Assembly (NCBI GenBank): GCA_964551435.1
Contig: CAZKBS010000012.1
Coordinates: forward strand, 1-54,942
Direction: 5' to 3'
DNA length: 54,942 nt
Origin: UBA2020 sp964551435
Lineage (GTDB): Bacteria; Pseudomonadota; Alphaproteobacteria; Micavibrionales; UBA2020
The notes beneath the pieces are model-generated. The model had not been told where the DNA came from and made no database searches. It saw only the letters and a list, made by a program, of their open reading frames with translations. The position numbers and the translations under genes are program-made. This document shows, in pieces, positions 28,725 through 38,489 of the stretch (the stretch's first letter is position 1; each line of letters begins with the position of its first letter).

Positions 28725-28960
28725 AAGCCGCGCGGGAGAGACCGGATTCGTCCGGCGCCGAAGGAGCAACCACCCCGGAAACTCTCAGGCAAAAGGACCG
28801 CACGGCAGGGCATCCTCCCGGAATGCCCAAGCGTCTCTGGAAAGCGCTCCACGATTGGAACGCACCGAAGGAGCAAGCCGTAGGCACCCCGCCTGACAAT
28901 ATAGATAGACAGGGCGCCGCCGGTGAAAACTCTCAGGTCTCAAAGACAGAGCGGGGCGGT
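28725..28960 (+). ncRNA. tandem glycine riboswitch (gcvT type)
   Basis: Two glycine aptamers lie in series upstream of gcvT. Aptamer I (about 28732-28806) has GCGGGAGAGACC, GCCGAAGGAGCAA and AAACTCTCAGGCAAAAGGACC. Aptamer II (about 28830-28956) has a GTCTCTGGAAAGCG opening, a second GCACCGAAGGAGCAA and a second AAACTCTCAGGTCTCAAAGAC. The repeated core GCNCCGAAGGAGCAA/AAACTCTCAGG pattern is diagnostic. Such riboswitches turn on glycine cleavage genes when glycine is plentiful. The expression platform probably includes the 35 bases before the TTG start of gcvT. Confidence 0.95.
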
Positions 28961-28995
28961 GCTGATGGCATGTAACGTCATGAAAGGACACTGCT

Positions 28996-30141
28996 TTGGA
29001 AAACGCGGCCGTAAAATCCGGTGACAAACCGGCAGGTATTCTCCATAAAACACCCCTCTACGCCCTGCATCTCTCGCTGGGCGGTAAAATGGTGCCTTTC
29101 GCCGGCTATGACATGCCCGTGCAATACGACGGCATGGGCGTTTTGAAAGAACACCTGCATACCCGCGCCGCTGCCGGCCTTTTCGACGTGTCGCACATGG
29201 GGCAGGCAATCCTGACCTCGCAAACGACGGATCCGGCGCGCGCGCTTGAAAAAATCGTCCCCGGCGATATCGCAGGGCTGAGCGCAGGACAAATGCGCTA
29301 TACCGTTTTGCTGAACGACAAGGGCGGCATCGTCGATGACCTGATGGTCACCCGCTGGGACGAGCGCACGCTTTATATTGTCGTCAACGCCGCCTGCAAA
29401 GATAAAGACTTCGCCTATATCCGCAGCAAAATCGGCCATGAAACCGAACTGGAATATCTGGGCGAACGCGCACTGGTCGCGCTGCAAGGCCCGAAGGCGG
29501 AAGCCGCGCTGGCCGCGCTGATCCCCGATGCCGCACGCCTGTTTTTCATGACCTCGTTCAAAACCGTTTACAAAGGACAGCCGCTGTTCATCAGCCGCAG
29601 CGGCTATACGGGGGAAGACGGCTACGAAATCTCTCTCCCCGCCGCTTTTGCCGAAACTTTCACGCGCGAATTGCTGGCAAATAATGACGTAAAACTCATC
29701 GGCCTTGGCGCGCGCGACAGCCTGCGCCTCGAAGCCGGACTCTGCCTCTATGGTCACGACCTTGACGAAAACACCACCCCCGTCGAGGCCAATTTGAAAT
29801 GGACCATCGCCAAGCGCCGCCGCGAGGAAGCGAATTTTGCCGGCGCGGATGTGATTTTGAAACAGCTGGCCGAAGGCACGCCGCGCCTGCGCGTCGGCCT
29901 GCGTCCCGAAGGCAAGGCCCCCGTGCGCGAGGGAACCGAGATTCATCTGGGCGGCAAGAAAATCGGCGTGGTCACCAGCGGCGGCTTCGGCCCCACCGCC
30001 GATGCGCCCGTCGCCATGGGTTATATTGATACCGCCCACGCCAAAAACGGCACCGCCGTCGAAGCGCTGGTGCGCGGCACGCCCCGCCCCTGCGCGGTTG
30101 CGGCCACCCCCTTCATCAAGCAAAACTATAAAAAGGATTAA
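28996..30141 (+). CDS. gcvT: aminomethyltransferase, glycine cleavage T protein
   Basis: This 381-residue T protein transfers the aminomethyl carbon from lipoyl-H protein to tetrahydrofolate. It begins near TPLYALHLSLGGKMVPFAGYDMPVQY and has GLFDVSHMGQ, the substrate-site RSGYTGEDGYEI and the folate-domain end GFGPTADAPVAMGYI. The TTG at 28996 is the most likely start: AAAGGACA sits 7 bases upstream, and the ATG at 28980 is out of frame. It is the first gene of gcvT-gcvH-gcvP under the glycine riboswitch. Confidence 0.96.
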   Translation: MENAAVKSGDKPAGILHKTPLYALHLSLGGKMVPFAGYDMPVQYDGMGVLKEHLHTRAAAGLFDVSHMGQAILTSQTTDPARALEKIVPGDIAGLSAGQMRYTVLLNDKGGIVDDLMVTRWDERTLYIVVNAACKDKDFAYIRSKIGHETELEYLGERALVALQGPKAEAALAALIPDAARLFFMTSFKTVYKGQPLFISRSGYTGEDGYEISLPAAFAETFTRELLANNDVKLIGLGARDSLRLEAGLCLYGHDLDENTTPVEANLKWTIAKRRREEANFAGADVILKQLAEGTPRLRVGLRPEGKAPVREGTEIHLGGKKIGVVTSGGFGPTADAPVAMGYIDTAHAKNGTAVEALVRGTPRPCAVAATPFIKQNYKKD

Positions 30142-30147
30142 ATCATC

Positions 30148-30522
30148 ATGACGCAGGTTCTGTTCAGCGAAGACCACGAATACATCAAAATCGAAAACGG
30201 CATCGGCACCGTCGGCATTACCGATTTCGCGCAAAAGGCGCTGGGTGACGTCGTTTATGTCGAACTGCCGAAAGTCGGCAGTAGCGTCGCCAAAGGCGGT
30301 CAGGCTGGCGTGGTCGAGTCCGTGAAATCGGCGAGCGAGATTTACTCCCCCGTTTCCGGCGAGATTACCGAGGTCAATCAGGCCCTCGCCGACGATCCCG
30401 CGCTGGTCAACAGCGACCCGCACGGCGCCGCCTGGTTTTATAAAATCAAAATCAGCGATGCAGGCGAACTGTCGTCGCTGAAAGACGAAGCGGGCTATAA
30501 AGCCTTCACCGACAGCCTTTAA
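30148..30522 (+). CDS. gcvH: glycine cleavage H protein
   Basis: This 124-residue lipoyl carrier shuttles the aminomethyl group between the P, T and L proteins. The lipoylated lysine is K60 in VESVKSASEIYSP. The start FSEDHEYIKIENGIGTVGITDFAQKALGD is typical of the family. It begins 6 bases after the gcvT stop codon and is followed 38 bases later by gcvP. Confidence 0.97.
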   Translation: MTQVLFSEDHEYIKIENGIGTVGITDFAQKALGDVVYVELPKVGSSVAKGGQAGVVESVKSASEIYSPVSGEITEVNQALADDPALVNSDPHGAAWFYKIKISDAGELSSLKDEAGYKAFTDSL

Positions 30523-30560
30523 TAACATCCTATCTGCACATACGAACGGCGGACACGACC

Positions 30561-33446
30561 ATGAAATACAGCATCAGCGAGCTTGAGCAAAAAGAAGACT
30601 TCATCCGCCGCCATATCGGCCCGGGCGACAAGGATATCGCCGAGATGCTGAAGGTCGTCGGCGCCGCCAGCCTTGACGAGCTGACGGCCCGCGCCGTACC
30701 CGCCGCCATTCTTGAAAAATCCGCGCCTGTTACGGGCGAGGCGATGACAGAGCACGAAGCCCTCGACGAGCTGATGGGCATGGCGCAGCAAAACCGCGTC
30801 TGCCGCTCGCTGATCGGCACGGGGTATTACGATACGCTGACGCCGAACGTGATTTTGCGCAACGTGCTGCAAAATCCGGGCTGGTACACCGCCTACACGC
30901 CCTATCAGCCGGAAATCAGCCAGGGCCGCCTTGAAGCGCTGATCAATTTCCAGCAGATGGTGATGGATCTGACGGCGATGCCGCTTGCCAATGCCTCGAT
31001 GCTGGACGAAGGCACCGCCGCCGCCGAAGCCATGACGCTGGCGCAGCGCGTCGGCACCAGCAAAAGCGACACTTTCCTTGTCAGCAGCGATTGCCACCCG
31101 CAAACCATTGCCGTCATCGAAACCCGCGCCGCGCCGCTGGGCATCCGCGTGGTGACCGGTACACCGGCAGAACTGGTTGAAAAAGACGGCTTCGCGCTGC
31201 TGCTGCAATACCCGACCACCACGGGCAGCGTCGATGATTACGCGGCGTTTGCTGAAAAAGCCCATGCCAAAGGCATGGTTGTTGCCGTCGCGACGGACCT
31301 TCTCGCACTCACGCTGCTGAAGCCGCCGGGCGAATGGGGCGCGGATATCGTATTCGGCTCCTCGCAGCGCTTTGGCGTGCCGCTGGGTTTCGGCGGTCCG
31401 CATGCCGCGTTTTTCGCCGTGCGCGACGAATATAAACGCTCCGCCCCCGGCCGTATCGTCGGCGTGTCTGTAGATGCCAAAGGCCGCACGGCCTATCGCC
31501 TGTCGCTGCAAACGCGCGAACAGCATATCCGCCGCGAAAAAGCGACCAGCAACATCTGCACCGCGCAGGTTCTGCTCGCCAATATCGCGGGTTTTTATGC
31601 CGTCTGGCACGGGCCCGAAGGCCTGCGCACGATTGCGCGCCGCGTGCATCGTCTGACCACGGTTCTGGCGGCGGGTCTTGAAAACCTCGGCTTCAGCATC
31701 GAGAATGCCACCGCTTTCGATACGCTCACGATTGACGCGCAGGCACAGGCGCAGGATATCCTGAACCGCGCGCAGGAATATAACATCAACCTGCGCGATT
31801 TCGGCGATGGCCGCATCGGCGTTTCGCTGGATGAAAAATCCACCCGCGCCGAAGTTTTCACGCTGTGGCAGATTTTTGCAGGCAAGAGCGCGCTGCCATT
31901 CAGCGTCGAAAGCCTCGATGCGCAGACGGATGCGATGATTCCGCCTGCACTCCAGCGCACCAGCGCGTTTCTGACACACCCGACGTTCCATATGTACCAC
32001 AGCGAAACCGAAATGCTGCGTTATTTGCGCCATCTGGAACATAAAGACATCGCGCTCAACCGCTCGATGATCCCGCTCGGCTCCTGCACCATGAAGCTGA
32101 ACGCAACGGCAGAGATGATTCCGATTACATGGCCGGAATTCGCCAACATCCACCCCTTCGCGCCCGCCGACCAGACCGAAGGCTATCAGCTGATGCTGAA
32201 AGACCTTGAGAAAAAACTCTGCGCGCTCACCGGCTTTGCCGCCGTATCGTTGCAACCCAATGCCGGCTCGCAGGGTGAATATGCGGGGCTTCTGGTCATT
32301 CAGGCCTATCACCAAAGCCGCGGCGATACGCAGCGGAACATCTGCCTTATCCCCTCCTCCGCGCACGGAACGAACCCTGCCTCTGCCGCTATGGCGGGTA
32401 TGGACATCGTGATCGTCAAATGTGACGAGAGCGGCAACATCGACGTCGCCGACCTGAAGGCGAAAGCCGAGCAGTACAAAGATACGCTGGCCGCGCTGAT
32501 GGTGACCTATCCCTCCACGCATGGCGTGTACGAGGAGGAAATCCGCGTCATCTGCGACATCATTCACCAGAACGGCGGTCAGGTTTACATGGACGGCGCG
32601 AATTTCAACGCGCTGGTCGGTCTTGCCTGCCCCGGCAAGTTCGGCGCGGACATCATGCACATGAACCTGCATAAAACCTTCTGCATTCCGCATGGCGGCG
32701 GCGGTCCGGGCATGGGCCCCATCGGCTGCGCGTCGCATCTGGCGCCGTTCCTGCCCGGCCACCCGCTGCGCAGCGGCGTCGGCGGCGAACAGGCCATCGG
32801 GCCGATTTCCGCAGCGCCCTGGGGCTCAGCGGCTATTTTGCCGATTTCGTGGGTCTATATCACGCTGATGGGCTCCGAAGGGCTCAAGCGCGCGACGCAG
32901 GTTGCCATTCTGAACGCGAACTATGTCGCCAAGTGCCTCGCGCGGGAATACGAAACCCTGTATGTCGGCAAAAACGGGTTTGTCGCGCATGAATGCATCC
33001 TCGATACCCGCGGCTTCAAGGATACGGCGCATGTCAGCGTCGATGATATCGCCAAGCGCCTGATGGATTTCGGCTTCCACGCGCCCACGATGTCTTTCCC
33101 CGTTCCCGGCACGCTGATGATCGAGCCGACAGAGTCTGAATCGAAGGCCGAACTCGACCGCTTCGTCCACGCCATGCGCGTGATCCGCGAAGAAATCGCG
33201 CAAATCGAAAAAGGCGCATGGCCGCAGGGCGCAAACCCGCTGCATATGGCGCCGCATACGCTGGCCGATGTCGCGGGCGACGACTGGCAGCGCCCGTATG
33301 ACCGCGCCAAGGGCGGCTTCCCCGCCCCCTTCGTCGCGCAGGACAAGTACTGGCCGCCCGTCAACCGCATCGACCATGTGGCCGGCGACCGCAACCTTGT
33401 CTGCGCCTGCCCGCCGATTGAAAGCTACATGGACAAGGCGGCATGA
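30561..33446 (+). CDS. gcvP: glycine dehydrogenase (decarboxylating), single-chain P protein
   Basis: This 961-residue full-length P protein combines the regions that are separate GcvPA and GcvPB subunits in many bacteria. The N-terminal half starts with DFIRRHIGPGD and includes FGGPHAAFFA. The C-terminal half has the PLP lysine in MNLHKTFCIPHGGGGPG (K705) and IPLGSCTMKLNA. It decarboxylates glycine and loads the H protein. Its last four bases overlap the start of the LpxR-like gene. Confidence 0.98.
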   Translation: MKYSISELEQKEDFIRRHIGPGDKDIAEMLKVVGAASLDELTARAVPAAILEKSAPVTGEAMTEHEALDELMGMAQQNRVCRSLIGTGYYDTLTPNVILRNVLQNPGWYTAYTPYQPEISQGRLEALINFQQMVMDLTAMPLANASMLDEGTAAAEAMTLAQRVGTSKSDTFLVSSDCHPQTIAVIETRAAPLGIRVVTGTPAELVEKDGFALLLQYPTTTGSVDDYAAFAEKAHAKGMVVAVATDLLALTLLKPPGEWGADIVFGSSQRFGVPLGFGGPHAAFFAVRDEYKRSAPGRIVGVSVDAKGRTAYRLSLQTREQHIRREKATSNICTAQVLLANIAGFYAVWHGPEGLRTIARRVHRLTTVLAAGLENLGFSIENATAFDTLTIDAQAQAQDILNRAQEYNINLRDFGDGRIGVSLDEKSTRAEVFTLWQIFAGKSALPFSVESLDAQTDAMIPPALQRTSAFLTHPTFHMYHSETEMLRYLRHLEHKDIALNRSMIPLGSCTMKLNATAEMIPITWPEFANIHPFAPADQTEGYQLMLKDLEKKLCALTGFAAVSLQPNAGSQGEYAGLLVIQAYHQSRGDTQRNICLIPSSAHGTNPASAAMAGMDIVIVKCDESGNIDVADLKAKAEQYKDTLAALMVTYPSTHGVYEEEIRVICDIIHQNGGQVYMDGANFNALVGLACPGKFGADIMHMNLHKTFCIPHGGGGPGMGPIGCASHLAPFLPGHPLRSGVGGEQAIGPISAAPWGSAAILPISWVYITLMGSEGLKRATQVAILNANYVAKCLAREYETLYVGKNGFVAHECILDTRGFKDTAHVSVDDIAKRLMDFGFHAPTMSFPVPGTLMIEPTESESKAELDRFVHAMRVIREEIAQIEKGAWPQGANPLHMAPHTLADVAGDDWQRPYDRAKGGFPAPFVAQDKYWPPVNRIDHVAGDRNLVCACPPIESYMDKAA

Positions 33447-34612
33447 AGGGCCTGAGGGGTACCTTCGCCGCATTTTGTCTGATGTGCTTTGTCTGCCCGC
33501 CGTCCGCGCGGGCAGAGGGGCTTTCCGTCCAGCGCGCCGAAACGGCGGTGGAACAATACAGACGCGCCGAGGCAAAGGCGCAAGAAGAAGCCGAAAAGGC
33601 TGGCCCCGCCACTGTCGTTACCGGCACCACCGAAGCGACCGAACCCACGCTGCAAACCGAACTGACGCAGCAAATCCGCAAAATGCCGAACGAGCGTTTC
33701 CTGACATTCAATTCGGAAAACGACCTCTATGGCGGCGGCACCGACCGCAATTATACCAACGGCGCGCGCGTCACCTATTTTGACCTTGGCACAGCCGTGC
33801 CGGATTTTTTCCATGCCGTTGACCGCATGGTACCGACGTTTTCCATCAACGAAACGACCAGCGTGTCATGGTCGCTGGGGCATAACCTTTATACCCCGAG
33901 CGATATCAAAATCGCCGCCGAACAAAAAGACGACCGCCCGTGGGCCGCGTTCCTGTATGGTTCGGCCGGACTTGTCAGCGTGACCAAAAACCACATCGAC
34001 AGTCTGGAAGCCACCGTGGGCATCGTCGGCCCCGCGGCGCTGGGCGAACAGGTACAGAAATTCATTCACCGCCACGTATCGGACTCCCCGATGCCCAAAG
34101 GCTGGCGGCACCAGCTGAAGAACGAACCCGGATTGATGCTGTCGTGGGAACGCAGCTGGCGCGAGCGCTACGCCCTCGAGGCGCTGGGCTGGAATGCGGG
34201 CGCGACGCCCTATATCGGCGCGACCATCGGCAATATCTATACCTACGCCAATACCGGCGTGACCTTTTACCTGACCCCCTACGAGGGACGTTTTCAGGAC
34301 ACGCCCGTGCGCGTACGCCCCGCCATGCCGGGCACCGGCGCGTTTGTAGTGCCGGAAAATACCTTCAGCTGGTATCTGTTCGGCGGACTGGAAGGACGCC
34401 TTGTCGGGCGGAATATCTTTCTGGATGGCAATACATTCACCGACAGCCACAGCGTTGATAAAAACTATCTAGTCGGCGATGCCACGGCGGGGCTTGCGCT
34501 CACCTATGGCCGCACGCGCCTTAGCTACGCGCTCATTTACCGCACGCCCGAATTCGATGAACAGGACAAGGGTGATATCTTCGGCACCGTCACGCTGGGC
34601 GTGCGGTTTTAA
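33443..34612 (+). CDS. LpxR-like outer-membrane lipid A deacylase (DUF2219)
   Basis: The protein has 389 residues and a signal peptide (GTFAAFCLMCFVCPPSARAEG) followed by about 70 residues of Ala/Glu/Thr-rich linker. A 12-strand-type barrel then starts with FNSENDLYGGGTDRNYTNG. That motif and the later WRHQLKNEPGLMLSWER hold the Asn/Asp, His and Glu positions expected of the calcium-dependent LpxR active site. It ends in Phe after VTLGVRF, the usual outer-membrane C-terminus. LpxR removes the 3'-acyloxyacyl group of lipid A. Some family members may instead be structural. The start overlaps gcvP by four bases, an unusual pairing. Confidence 0.85.
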   Translation: MKGLRGTFAAFCLMCFVCPPSARAEGLSVQRAETAVEQYRRAEAKAQEEAEKAGPATVVTGTTEATEPTLQTELTQQIRKMPNERFLTFNSENDLYGGGTDRNYTNGARVTYFDLGTAVPDFFHAVDRMVPTFSINETTSVSWSLGHNLYTPSDIKIAAEQKDDRPWAAFLYGSAGLVSVTKNHIDSLEATVGIVGPAALGEQVQKFIHRHVSDSPMPKGWRHQLKNEPGLMLSWERSWRERYALEALGWNAGATPYIGATIGNIYTYANTGVTFYLTPYEGRFQDTPVRVRPAMPGTGAFVVPENTFSWYLFGGLEGRLVGRNIFLDGNTFTDSHSVDKNYLVGDATAGLALTYGRTRLSYALIYRTPEFDEQDKGDIFGTVTLGVRF

Positions 34613-34646
34613 TATCTGGATTTAGAATTTTGAAAAAACCGGCTGC

Positions 34647-35087
34647 CTATTTGGGCGGGCGGAAACCGAAACGCTTGCCGTATTCACGCAGGATTTTATC
34701 GCGCTCTTTTTGCGCGCGGCGTTCGGATTCGCGGCGGTTACGCGCATCAATGTCGTGAAACGGACGGCCCGGACGGGCCCGCCAGACGGTTTTGAAACTG
34801 GCACGCAAGGACTCAGCCTCGGCCAGACGCGCCCGTAAAATCGAGGTTTCCGCTGTTTTTTTGGTACCGTGCAGCATCCCTGCCGCCATAATCCCCAGCC
34901 CCAGCGGCGGGACCAGCATGGTCGCGGGCACGCCGACGCCAACAGCTGCCGCCTGCCCCAAAAAGAACTTGCCGGTCGCTTTGTTCATCTGTTTGCGCAG
35001 ATCGCGGATGTCGCGGTTCAGATCCGATATCCCGCGGCGGATATCGGCGGGGTCCATGTTTTTGAAATCGGGACGTCTGGAGGCCAT
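34647..35087 (-). CDS. hypothetical protein with central glycine-rich hydrophobic segment
   Basis: The product has 146 residues from the ATG at 35087, which has a GAGGGAAAAAT site upstream. The N-terminus is charged and probably helical (ADIRRGISDLNRDIRDLRKQ). Residues 41-75 form a glycine-rich hydrophobic segment (AAAVGVGVPATMLVPPLGLG), and the C-terminus is very basic (RRESERRAQKERDKILREYG). It looks like a small membrane-interacting protein with charged tails. I do not recognise the family. It is convergent with the LpxR-like gene and divergent from tkt. Confidence 0.65.
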   Translation of the reverse strand: MASRRPDFKNMDPADIRRGISDLNRDIRDLRKQMNKATGKFFLGQAAAVGVGVPATMLVPPLGLGIMAAGMLHGTKKTAETSILRARLAEAESLRASFKTVWRARPGRPFHDIDARNRRESERRAQKERDKILREYGKRFGFRPPK

Positions 35088-35302
35088 ATTTTTCCCTCTG
35101 CCGTGCGTGTTTCCGATTAAACAAAATATGTATGCGCGCCGCAATATCCAGCCGCGCAAGATTCCTGCGTTTTGCCGCACTTATGTCAATAAAACCACGC
35201 GTTTTATCCCCGCGCCCCGCATCGATGATTGACGCATCAGCGTGGAAAAGGCATTGTGCGAGTGGATTTTTCTGCATCCCGCCCGCATCTGAGGAGCCCC
35301 GC

Positions 35303-37324
35303 ATGACCGCCATCCAGACAGCCGCCGCCGAAACCCCGCAAACCGTCACGCACAAGGACATGGCCAATGCCCTGCGCGCCCTCTCGATGGATGCCGTGCA
35401 AAAAGCGAATTCCGGCCACCCCGGCATGCCGATGGGCATGGCCGATGTCGCCACGGTGCTGTTCAGCAAGTTCCTGAAATTCGACCCGTCGAACCCGACG
35501 TGGCCCGACCGCGACCGTTTCATTCTCTCCGCCGGTCACGGCTCCATGCTGCTCTATGCCCTGTTGCACCTGACGGGCTACGAAAAAATGACGCTGGATG
35601 AAATCAAGAATTTCCGCCAGATGAAAAGCCTCACCCCCGGCCACCCCGAAGTGATGCAGGATCTTGGCATCGAAACCACAACGGGCCCGCTCGGTCAGGG
35701 TATCGCAAACGGCGTCGGCTTCGCCCTTGCCGAACGTCTGATGAATGCCCGCTTCGGCACCGACATTGTGAACCATTTCACCTATGTCATCGCCGGTGAC
35801 GGCTGCCTGCAGGAAGGCATCAGCCATGAAGCCTGCTCCCTCGCCGGCCACCTCGGCCTTGGCCGCCTGATTGTGCTTTACGATGACAACGGCATCACCA
35901 TCGACGGCCCGACGTCGCTGAGCTTTACCGACGATACGCCGAAGCGTTTCGAAGCCTACGGCTGGGAAGTTTTCAGTGTAGACGGCCACGACCCCGATGC
36001 GATTGCCAAAGCCATCGCCGCCGCACAGCTGAACGAAAAACAGCCGAGCATCATCTGCTGCAAAACCAAAATCGGCTTCGGCGCGCCGACCAAGGAAGGC
36101 AAGTCGTCCTCCCACGGCTCGCCCCTCGGTGACGAGGAAATCGCCGGCGCGCGCAAAAATCTGGGCTGGAGCCACGGCCCGTTCGATATTCCCGCAGATA
36201 TCCGCGCCGCATGGCTGTCCGTCGGCGCCATCGGCCAGAGCGACCGCAAGAACTGGCAGGCGCGTCTGGATAAAATGGACGGCCGCGCCCGCGCCATTTT
36301 CGACCGCATGCTGAAAGGCGACGTTTCCGCCGAAGTTGCTGCCGTCATCGGCGATTTCAAAAAGAAAATGACCGCCGAAGCACCGAAAATCGCCACCCGC
36401 GCCGCATCGGGCAAAGTGCTGGAAGCGCTTGTCCCCGCGCTGCCGGAGCTGATTGGCGGTTCCGCCGACCTGACGGGTTCGAACCTGACGCTGGTCAAGG
36501 ACATGGGCATCGTCGAGAAGAAAAACTACCGCGGCGCCTATATCTACTACGGCGTGCGCGAACATGCGATGGCCGCGGCTATGAACGGCATCGCGCTGCA
36601 CAAGGGCCTTATCCCCTATGGCGGCACGTTCCTGAGCTTCACGGATTATTGCCGCCCGTCCATCCGTCTCTCCGCGCTCATGAAACAGCGTGTGATTTAC
36701 GTGATGACCCATGACAGCATCGGCCTTGGCGAAGACGGCCCGACCCACCAGCCGGTGGAACATGTCGCGGCGCTGCGCTGCATTCCGAACGTGCTGGTCC
36801 TGCGCCCCGCCGACGTCGTGGAAACGGCCGAAGCGTGGCAAATCGCGCTCAACCACACCACGGGGCCGAGCGTGCTGGTGCTGACGCGCCAGAACCTGCC
36901 GCTGGTGCGCAAGGAATACACCGACGAAAACCTGTCGGCCAAGGGCGCGTATATCCTGTCCGAAGCATCTTCGGCTGACCCGGCTGTCACCCTCTGGGCG
37001 ACGGGCTCCGAAATCGAAATCGCGATGAACGCGCAAAAAACACTGGAGAGCGAAGGCATCTCCACCCGCGTGATTTCCGCCCCGACGCTGGAGCTGTTCG
37101 CGCAGCAAAGCGAGGACTACCGCCGCAAGCTGACGGATGGCTCTTCCTTGCATGTCGCGGTTGAAGCCGCGGTGCGTCATGGCTGGGATGCCATCATCGG
37201 CCCCGAAGGCATTTTCATCGGCATGAAGAGCTTCGGCGAAAGCGCGCCGTATCAGGAACTGTACGAGCATTTCGGCATCACGCCGAAACACATCGTCGAT
37301 GCGGTGAAAGAACGACTGAAATAA
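35303..37324 (+). CDS. tkt: transketolase
   Basis: This 673-residue thiamine-diphosphate enzyme of the pentose phosphate pathway has the substrate region KANSGHPGMPMGMADVA near residue 35, the TPP motif GDGCLQEGISHEA near residue 165, and the pyrimidine-domain region GLGEDGPTHQPVEH near residue 474. It starts at the ATG at 35303, 9 bases after a GAGGAG site. It is the first gene of a tkt-gap-fbaB carbon-metabolism cluster. Confidence 0.98.
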   Translation: MTAIQTAAAETPQTVTHKDMANALRALSMDAVQKANSGHPGMPMGMADVATVLFSKFLKFDPSNPTWPDRDRFILSAGHGSMLLYALLHLTGYEKMTLDEIKNFRQMKSLTPGHPEVMQDLGIETTTGPLGQGIANGVGFALAERLMNARFGTDIVNHFTYVIAGDGCLQEGISHEACSLAGHLGLGRLIVLYDDNGITIDGPTSLSFTDDTPKRFEAYGWEVFSVDGHDPDAIAKAIAAAQLNEKQPSIICCKTKIGFGAPTKEGKSSSHGSPLGDEEIAGARKNLGWSHGPFDIPADIRAAWLSVGAIGQSDRKNWQARLDKMDGRARAIFDRMLKGDVSAEVAAVIGDFKKKMTAEAPKIATRAASGKVLEALVPALPELIGGSADLTGSNLTLVKDMGIVEKKNYRGAYIYYGVREHAMAAAMNGIALHKGLIPYGGTFLSFTDYCRPSIRLSALMKQRVIYVMTHDSIGLGEDGPTHQPVEHVAALRCIPNVLVLRPADVVETAEAWQIALNHTTGPSVLVLTRQNLPLVRKEYTDENLSAKGAYILSEASSADPAVTLWATGSEIEIAMNAQKTLESEGISTRVISAPTLELFAQQSEDYRRKLTDGSSLHVAVEAAVRHGWDAIIGPEGIFIGMKSFGESAPYQELYEHFGITPKHIVDAVKERLK

Positions 37325-37331
37325 CAACAAG

Positions 37332-37366
37332 CCGCCCCGTCTCCGCGAAGGAGAGACCGGGGCGGA
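37332..37366 (+). terminator. GC-rich hairpin between tkt and gap
   Basis: CCGCCCC and GGGGCGG enclose a second TCTCC/GGAGA pairing, with small bulges. There is no strong T-run after it, so it may be a partial terminator or mRNA-stability element in the 133-base gap. Confidence 0.5.
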
Positions 37367-37457
37367 TTTATTCCCTCCTTCGAAGCCGCCACAGCCGCCC
37401 TGCCCCTGCAGGACAAAGCGCGGCAGGACAGAACAATAGAGAGTGAAAGGAAAAATC

Positions 37458-38465
37458 ATGACCGTCAAAATCGCCATTAACGGCTTTGGCCGTATCGGCC
37501 GCCTTGTGCTGCGCTCCATCATGGAAAGCGGCCGCAACGATGTCACCGTCGTCGCTATCAACGACCTCGCGACGTCCGAAGCCAACGCGCACCTGCTGAA
37601 ATACGACACCGTGCATGGCCGCTTCCCCGGCGATGTGAAAGCATCCGACGGCAAACTGGTCGTGAACGGCCACGAAATCGCCATGGTGCAGGAACGTGAC
37701 CCGACCAAACTGCCCTGGGGCGCGCATGGCGTGGATATCGCCTTTGAATGCACCGGCATTTTCACCAAAAAAGACGACGCGATGAAACACATCGCCGCCG
37801 GCGCGAAAAAAGTGCTGATTTCCGCCCCCGCAACCGACGAAGACATCACGGTTGTTTATGGCGTGAACCATGACAAGCTGGCCGCGAACCATCTGGTCGT
37901 TTCGAACGCGTCCTGCACCACGAACTGCCTTGCGCCTGTTGCCTATGTGCTGAACAAAACCATCGGCATCGAGCGTGGCTTCATGACCACCATCCACAGC
38001 TACACCGGCGACCAGAACACGGTCGATACGATGCACAAGGACCTGCACCGCGCGCGCGCGGCGGCGGCCAACATCATCCCGACCTCCACGGGCGCGGCGA
38101 AAGCTGTCGGCCTTGTGCTGCCGGAGCTGAAGGGCAAGCTGGACGGCACCGCCATCCGCGTCCCGACCCCGAACGTCTCGCTGGTTGATTTCAAATTCAC
38201 CGCCAAACGCGACACGACGGTCGAGGAAATCAACAACGCGATCATCGAAGCATCGAACGGCGCGCTGAAAGGCATCCTTGGCACCTATAGCGAGCCGCTA
38301 GTGTCGAGCGATTTCAACCACGACCCGCATTCGTCCATCTTCGCGCTCAAAGAAACCAAAGTCATCGACGGTCGCTTCGTGCGCGTCATGAGCTGGTATG
38401 ACAACGAATGGGGTTTCTCGAACCGCATGTCGGATACCGCCGTCGCCATGGCGAAACTGAAATAA
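37458..38465 (+). CDS. gap: glyceraldehyde-3-phosphate dehydrogenase
   Basis: This 335-residue NAD-dependent enzyme starts VKIAINGFGRIGRLVLRS, the dinucleotide-binding motif. The catalytic cysteine is in SNASCTTNCLAP, and RVPTPNVSLVDF and SWYDNEWGFSNRM are the other family signatures. The ATG at 37458 follows AAAGGAAAAATC; the in-frame GTG at 37443 is a weaker choice. It acts in glycolysis or gluconeogenesis beside tkt and aldolase. Confidence 0.98.
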   Translation: MTVKIAINGFGRIGRLVLRSIMESGRNDVTVVAINDLATSEANAHLLKYDTVHGRFPGDVKASDGKLVVNGHEIAMVQERDPTKLPWGAHGVDIAFECTGIFTKKDDAMKHIAAGAKKVLISAPATDEDITVVYGVNHDKLAANHLVVSNASCTTNCLAPVAYVLNKTIGIERGFMTTIHSYTGDQNTVDTMHKDLHRARAAAANIIPTSTGAAKAVGLVLPELKGKLDGTAIRVPTPNVSLVDFKFTAKRDTTVEEINNAIIEASNGALKGILGTYSEPLVSSDFNHDPHSSIFALKETKVIDGRFVRVMSWYDNEWGFSNRMSDTAVAMAKLK

Positions 38466-38489
38466 TCCGGCCGGAAAGGAACACACATC

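Noticed and set aside
28785..29027. Leftward frame across the glycine riboswitch
   Set aside because: Lies over two clear glycine aptamers on the other strand; no ribosome-binding site or known family.
30519..32762. A 747-codon open frame antisense to gcvP
   Set aside because: Shadow of gcvP; repetitive Arg/His/Ala composition.
35237..37849. An 870-codon open frame antisense to tkt and gap
   Set aside because: Crosses two well-supported genes and their intergenic gap; no recognisable domain.
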